A DNA stretch of 64,000 bases, taken from the NCBI GenBank assembly GCA_029339505.1, contig JAQISU010000123.1:3642501-3706500 (forward strand), in the 5' to 3' direction. How positions within the stretch are numbered: position 1 is the first letter of the stretch; each line of letters begins with the position of its first letter. The DNA is from Unio delphinus (Eukaryota; Mollusca; Bivalvia; Unionida; Unionidae). The notes beneath the pieces were generated by a model. It was not told where the DNA came from. It ran no database searches and saw only the letters and a program-made list of their open reading frames with translations. A program made the translations under genes and the position numbers. Shown here piece after piece: positions 54,478 to 61,688 of the stretch.

Positions 54478-55037
54478 GTATTTTAGTTTATAGATAAAAT
54501 AAAAAAACTACATTTATTGAATGTTACATTTTTAACTAAACAAAGTTAAAAAATACAGTTCTAAGGTTTCTAGTCTGTTAAAACAGTTGTGTTAGCGCAT
54601 AAGTTGTCACTATCATTATATACATTTAAATTGGTAATATCCCTATGGCAACATATGGCTACATATGCAAATTTAGAATACGGAAATATCTCTCGTGCCA
54701 CATATTCAAGTATTGAAATCCGAAATATACCTTTTGTACTACATATGCAAATTTAGACATTCGAAATATCTGTCGTGCTACATATGTAAATTTAGAAATT
54801 GGAAATATCCTTTGTGCTATATATATACAAATTTTAGAAATAGAAAATATCCTTCGTGCTACGTACACAAGTTTAGAAATGGAAATATCCTTTTTGCTAC
54901 ATATACACGTCTTGAAATTCTAAATATCCTTTGTATTCGAGTTCATCAAATGCTTACAACATCACCTCTGATTGAAAATGTATAAATGGCGGCTTACCAT
55001 GCCAACCTATGCAGTTTAAAAAGCTGAAATTGTTCTA

Positions 55038-55102
<65 letters not shown>

Positions 55103-58100
55103 AAACATTTTAATACTATATATGAATATTTTCTGTAGAGAAATCAAGTTGGTTACTGATGCCTTGTGGCGCCATCATAGACCTTTTAGCGAAATTAAAC
55201 TGGTTTTGTATTCTTTACAGCGAACTCGAGCTGGAATCGTGTTCCAGTCAAGAGGTTTACGTATACCTAATTGAGAAATCAAGATGGTTTCGTATGCCTT
55301 TTATGGAAATTAAGTGGTTTCCTATGCCCTATGTGGAAATTAAGTGGTTTTGTATCCCTCGTAGCAAAATCCACTTGGTTACGCATTTCTTATAGTGAAT
55401 CAAGCTTGTCTTATATGTCTTAGACCGACAATAATTTGGTGACATGTTTCACAGAGAGATATCAAGTTGGTTACATATTCATTATAGCGGAATGACAGTT
55501 GCTAGCGAATGCCTTTTAGCGAAATTTAGTCGGTAACCTATTTGTTATGGTGAAATCAAGCTGAGTATTTATTTCTTATAGCGATATCAAATTTCTTACG
55601 TATTGCTTATAGTGATATCAATTTTGTTACGTATTACTTATCACGATATCAAGTTCGTTACGTGTGCCTTAGAGCGAAATCAAGTGGTTTACGTATGCCG
55701 AATATGGAAATCAAGTTGTTAATGTATTCCTTGTTGCGATATCAATTTTGTTACCTATTCTTTATAGTGATATCAAGTTTGTCATGTGTTCCTATAGCTA
55801 AATCAAGTTGTTTTCGTATGCCTAATATGGAAATCAAGTTGGTTTTGTATTCCTAAGCAATATCATGTTGGCTAGATCAATCGGGCTAGGTATGCCTTAG
55901 AGCGAGATCAATCTGGTTACGCATGCCTTAGAGCGAGATCAATCTGGCTACGTATGCCTTAGAGCGAGATCAATCTGGCTACATATGCCTTATAGCGCGA
56001 TCAATCTGTCTGATCTGCCTTAGAGCGAGACCAGCTTGCTTGGGTATATCGTATACGGACATCAAGCTGGTTGTTTTCCTCATAACAAACTCAGGATGAT
56101 TATATATTTCTTATAGCGCTATTAACTTTGTTACGTGTGAATTATAGCGAAATCAAGTGTGTTGCATATGCGTTGTAGCGAAATCAAGTGTGTTGCATAT
56201 ACCTGGTAGCGAAATCAAGTGTGTTGCATATGCCTTGTAGCGAAATCAAAAGGTGTTGTATATGCCTTGAAACGACATTATATTGAAAATGGTGTATAGC
56301 GACATTAAGTTTGTCATGCATTGCTTTTGGCGAAATCAAGTTGTACAGTATTTATTATGTGGAAGTCGTGTTGGTTACATAGTTATTATACGGAAGTCAA
56401 GTTGGTTAAGTATGTCTTGTATAGATGGCGAGTTGGTTAGGTATGTCTTTTACGGAAGTCATGTTTGTCACCTATGTCTTATACGGAAGTGAAGTTGGTT
56501 AAGGATGTCTTATACGGAAGTTAAGTTGATTAAATATATCTTATGCGGAAGTCAATATGGTTAAGTATGTCTTATACCGAAGTCAATATGGTTAAGTATG
56601 TCTTATACAATAGTCAAATAGGTTAAATATGTCTTATATGGAAGTAAATATGGTTAAATATGTCTTATACGGAAGTCAAGTTGGTTAAATATGTCTTATA
56701 CGGAAGTGAAGTTGGTTAAGGATGTCTTATACGGAAGTCAAGTTGATTAAATATATCTTATGCGGAAGTCAATATGGTTAAGTATGTCTTATACCGAAGT
56801 AAATATGGTTAAGTGTGTCTTATACAATAGTCAAATAGGTTAAATATGTCTTATATGGAAGTCATATTGGTTAAATATGTATTATACGGAAGTCAAGTTG
56901 GTTAAATATATATTTTTTACGGAAGTCAATATGGTTAAGTATGTCTTATACATTAGTCAAATAGGTTAAATATGTCTTATATGGAAGTCATATTGGTTAT
57001 ATATATCTTATACGGAAGTCCATATGGTTAAATATGTCTTATACGGAATTAAATATGGTTAAATGTGTCTTTTTCGGAAGTCAAGTTAGTTAAATATGTC
57101 TTATACGGAAGTAAGGTTGGTTAAGTATGTCTTATACGGAAGTCAATATGGTTAAGTATGTCTTATATGGAAGTCATATTGGTTAAGTATGTCTTATACG
57201 GAAGACAAGTTGGTTAAATATATCTTATACGGAAGTCAAAATGGTTAAGTATGTCTTATACAGAAGTGAAGTTGGTTAAGTATGTCTTATACGGAAGTGA
57301 AGTTGGTTAAGTATGTCTTATACGGAAGTAAAGATGGTTAAATATGTCTTATACGGAAGTCAAAATGGTTAAGTATGTCTTATACAGAAGTGAAGTTGGT
57401 TAGGTATGTCTTTTACAGAAGTCATGTTTGTCACCTATGTCTTATACGGAAGTGAAATTTGGTTAAGGATGTATTATACGGAAGTCAAGTTGATTAAATA
57501 TGTCTTATACGGAAGTCAGTATGGTTAAATATGTCTTTTTCGGAAGTCAAGTTAGTTAAATATGTCTTATACGGAAGTAAGGTTGGTTAAGTATGTCTTA
57601 TACATTAGTCAAATAGGTTAAATATGTCTTTTATGGAAGTCATATTGGTTAAATATATCTTATACGGAAGTCAATATGGTTAAATATGTCTTATATGGAA
57701 GTAAATATGGTTAAATATGTCTTATACGGAAGTCAAGTTGGTTAAATATGTCTTATACGGAAGTAAAGTTGGTTAAGTATGTCTTATACGGAAGTCATAT
57801 GGTTAAGTATGTCTTATATGGAAGTCATATTGGTTAAGTCTGTCTTATACGGAAGACAAGTTGGTTAAATTTATCTTATACGGAAGTCAAATTGGTTAAA
57901 TATGTCTTATACAGAAGTCAAGTTGGTTAAATATATCTTATACGAAGTCAAGTTGTTAAATATGTATTATACGGAAGTCAAGTTGGTTAAATATTTCTTA
58001 TACGGAAGTCAAGTTGGTTAAATATGTCTTATACGGTAGTCAAGTTGGTTAAATGTCTTATACGGTAGTCAAGTTGGTTAAATATATCTTATACGAAGTC

Positions 58101-61100
58101 AAGTTGTTAAATATGTATTATACGGAAGTCAAGTTGGTTAAATATTTCTTATACGGTGGTCAAGTTGGTTAAATATGTCTTATACGGTAGTCAAGTTGGT
58201 TAAATATGTCTTATTTATTATCAGATTGAAGTTGATTACTTATTTGTTATAGCATAATCGAGTTGATTATGTATTTGTTATAGCGAAATCAAGTTGAGTA
58301 TGTATTTGTTATAGCGAAATCAAGTTGATTATGTATTTGGTATAGCGAAATCAAGTTGATTGTTTATTTGGTATAGCGAAATCACACTGGTTACGTATTT
58401 CTTATAGCGAAATCAAGCCGGTTATGTATTTCTTTTAGCGGGATCAATTTTCTTGCGTCTTTTATAAAATTGGCACTAATAACATTGATATTGACATAAA
58501 CCCTTCTTTGAATTTTTGGAATAGGTGTATTGACTAATTTCGTCAATCAAAATCTGTAAAATAGTGTGTCCTTAAAGATAACTTCTTGATAGATCCGATA
58601 CAGATTGTTGATTCTGGTCAACTACCCTTGTTGAATGTAGTTTAATTTTAATCCCACTTATACATTTTCTTGTGAGTGACCTACTTTGGCAACAGCAAGG
58701 TGTATACCAAAGTAATCGAGTTTTGGTTTGCATTTTTGGAATCGAACCTTACTGAGTCAGGTATAAACAAACAATACGTAAAACCTATGGACTTTTCTTT
58801 GGCTCATAAATGCCCTTAAATATGTTTCGAGCATCCTTGATTTCTGTTATACTCTGATGTTTGAGGAAAATTTGAAATATTACTCGTCAACGCACTAACT
58901 TATCATGGCAAAAATGTTCCATACTACTGCTGTTACTTGATTATCATTACACTGGGATATTGCAATTTGACAAACTTGCACTTAAACTCCTCACACGACA
59001 CCCACATGCATCCACGCATTATGCTTAACGATTTGGCACATAATGAATTATATATGTATCATCTTTGTTTGCCTCCATATACAGGGTCCCATCATGCTCA
59101 GTATTCAATCAGGCTCGGTATCGGTAGGTTTTCCGGCTGTTCTGTACTTGGAAATTCCTGTACCGTCCAATACCAACAAGACCTATGAAATTACAGTTAC
59201 CTCTTCACCTGTGACTGTTGGGAAACAACCAGCTCTATACATTCTTGCCGCAAAGCCATTCAGCTACGGGTCGAATCTACCTTGCCCTTATACAGAACAG
59301 TATGTAAATATCACGACTAACCCAACTACTCCCTCAACTGTAACACAATTGGTGACCACATTCACTCTACTAAATAGCGGTGTGGCAGACGTCCCAGGGG
59401 CCAGCTTACTGACGTTTATCATTACAGCGCTGTTTATCAAGCGTGCAGACGTTGCAACTGGAAATCAACACACCCTCACTGTTCAAGTCAGAGAGCAAGA
59501 TGGAGTATCCGTAAGCAATTCCACAACCTTGACAGTTAGCAATTCTACGCCATTCACGGTATGTAGTGTTCATTGTGTATTATATTATATTATATTATAT
59601 TATATTATATTATATTATATTATATTATATTATATTATATTATATTATATTATATTGCCCTGTTATGAAGGCTTTTCCAAGCCAACAATCTAAAAACTTT
59701 CCATCATCTGTACATTACAATACTTGCTAATTAGCCCCAGCCACTACATCATTACCAAACTTTTAATAAGTTCCACAACAGATGTATACAGATTTTATAT
59801 GATAATTACAATTTTAAAAGTGGAACTAAAAACACGTTGTTAAATATCCTGGGCATTAATTTAGATGAGCCAAAAACACTTCTGAGAAGGAAGATTATTT
59901 TAAAATAACACGCGTGCTAAGGAAATGTCGGCATGCGTTGTTGAGAACTTGAGCGAAAAGTGAATGAAAATTATTGCGAAGATCCATATGTGGAATATAT
60001 TATTTATACGTTGCTTTTAAGACATTCTTATTATTACACGTATTGTAGTTTTATGGATAATCAAGAAGTGGTAGCTCAATGGTCACACCAAGTGACATAG
60101 CGTCATTTAGGTGCTCGAAATTCAAGACCTTACGTTGTTAATTAGATCTTGATTGTGTTCCTTCAATTCGGCAACAAGCGACTTCAAAATAATTATACCC
60201 CAGTCTCCATCCTACATGTATCAACCACTTCAAACAATATGTTGCATGTTCTCAGTCTACTGTGATTGGAATCAGTACTACTGAGGCAATATGTTGTGAT
60301 CATATCGTACAGCATATCATTGATATTATAGCGTAGTTTTGTTTTAAATCCATTAATGGTCTTTATTGCGAAAATAAATCATAAACAAATTATTGATTAC
60401 CAGATATGGGTCAATTGTTATTATATGTCCTTCAAATGAAATTTTAGTCAGAAATTACATACAATTTCTAACTGAATTATATACTGTTTGTCTAATAGTT
60501 CGAAAATTCTAATTTAATTCAAATATCAGCAGTCAAGTATAGTGATTATTAACAACTCGGTTTAGCTTTTCCGCCATTGTCAAAATATAATTCTCAATCA
60601 AATCTTTCATGGCTTTGAGAGATGGATTAAATATTTAAAGAGTTCCATTGTCAGTACAGATATTTGAGATAGGCAGTTATTTAGCAACAAACAATGATCA
60701 GGGCCATATATTTGACACAGTTTATAACAAATTACATTGTTTGGGCAACATACAGAGCTTTCCTGTCCTGCTATATATCTTGCTTTTTAACAGAAAATCT
60801 TTATGAAGGTTTTATATTAAATGTACAAACAAAATGATAAAGGTTTGTAGAAAATAGTTTTTTGTGAGAAGCAAAAGTAACATATAATTTGCAAACGAGC
60901 AAACGGCTACAAATATTGTTGTCAATACAATATTTATAAATGTAAAATTTCTTGTTGAGACTAGTCTTGCTGATCAACGATATGCAAACGAGAAGCCTTT
61001 CGTGAAAACAAATACGTTTGACATAAAACCTTTCCGTAAAATATAACGACTTTCATTCGATACAGTAATTGAGTAATAAATAGAGGAATCCTGCTTCAGG

Positions 61101-61620
61101 TTAAAAATAAACACTGTCACACCTAAATTACCATTGTGTTAGCATTGAAGTCCTTACATCAAATTCCTGCATTTTGTATTCACGGTGTAGCAGCTTGTAT
61201 CTCTTATTAAATATGCCTTATTCGAATCGCCGTCTTAGATTTGATGTACAGATCAATGTAACATCTGCAGTCATTGCAAAGCGATAGGCTGTTTATACAG
61301 CATGCATAAACACATTTTTATCTTTTCACCCGCAGAGTATTGTGGGCTATACGTTAGCATTATCCAGTAACTGTCCGATGAGCAAAACGATTCAGGGAGG
61401 TTTCGTCGCTCTGAACCTAACAATATCAACAGTAGCTAGCATCGTGAGTGGCCCCATGCTGATAGAAGCTGCAGTTGTACCTAACGATACAGCCAATGCA
61501 TTATCTTTCTGTAGCGCTAAAGTCGTCTTTGCCGGGGAAAACGCAATATGTATAATGGCTGGTATCCGATTGAGTTTTAGTTACGTAGAGGGGTACGTAC
61601 GGTAATATTATGTGTGTGTC

Positions 61621-61688
<68 letters not shown>

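Noticed and set aside
60068..60137. Possible tRNA gene
   Set aside because: A- and B-box-like sequences are present, but a cloverleaf with paired acceptor stem cannot be formed; at best a SINE head.
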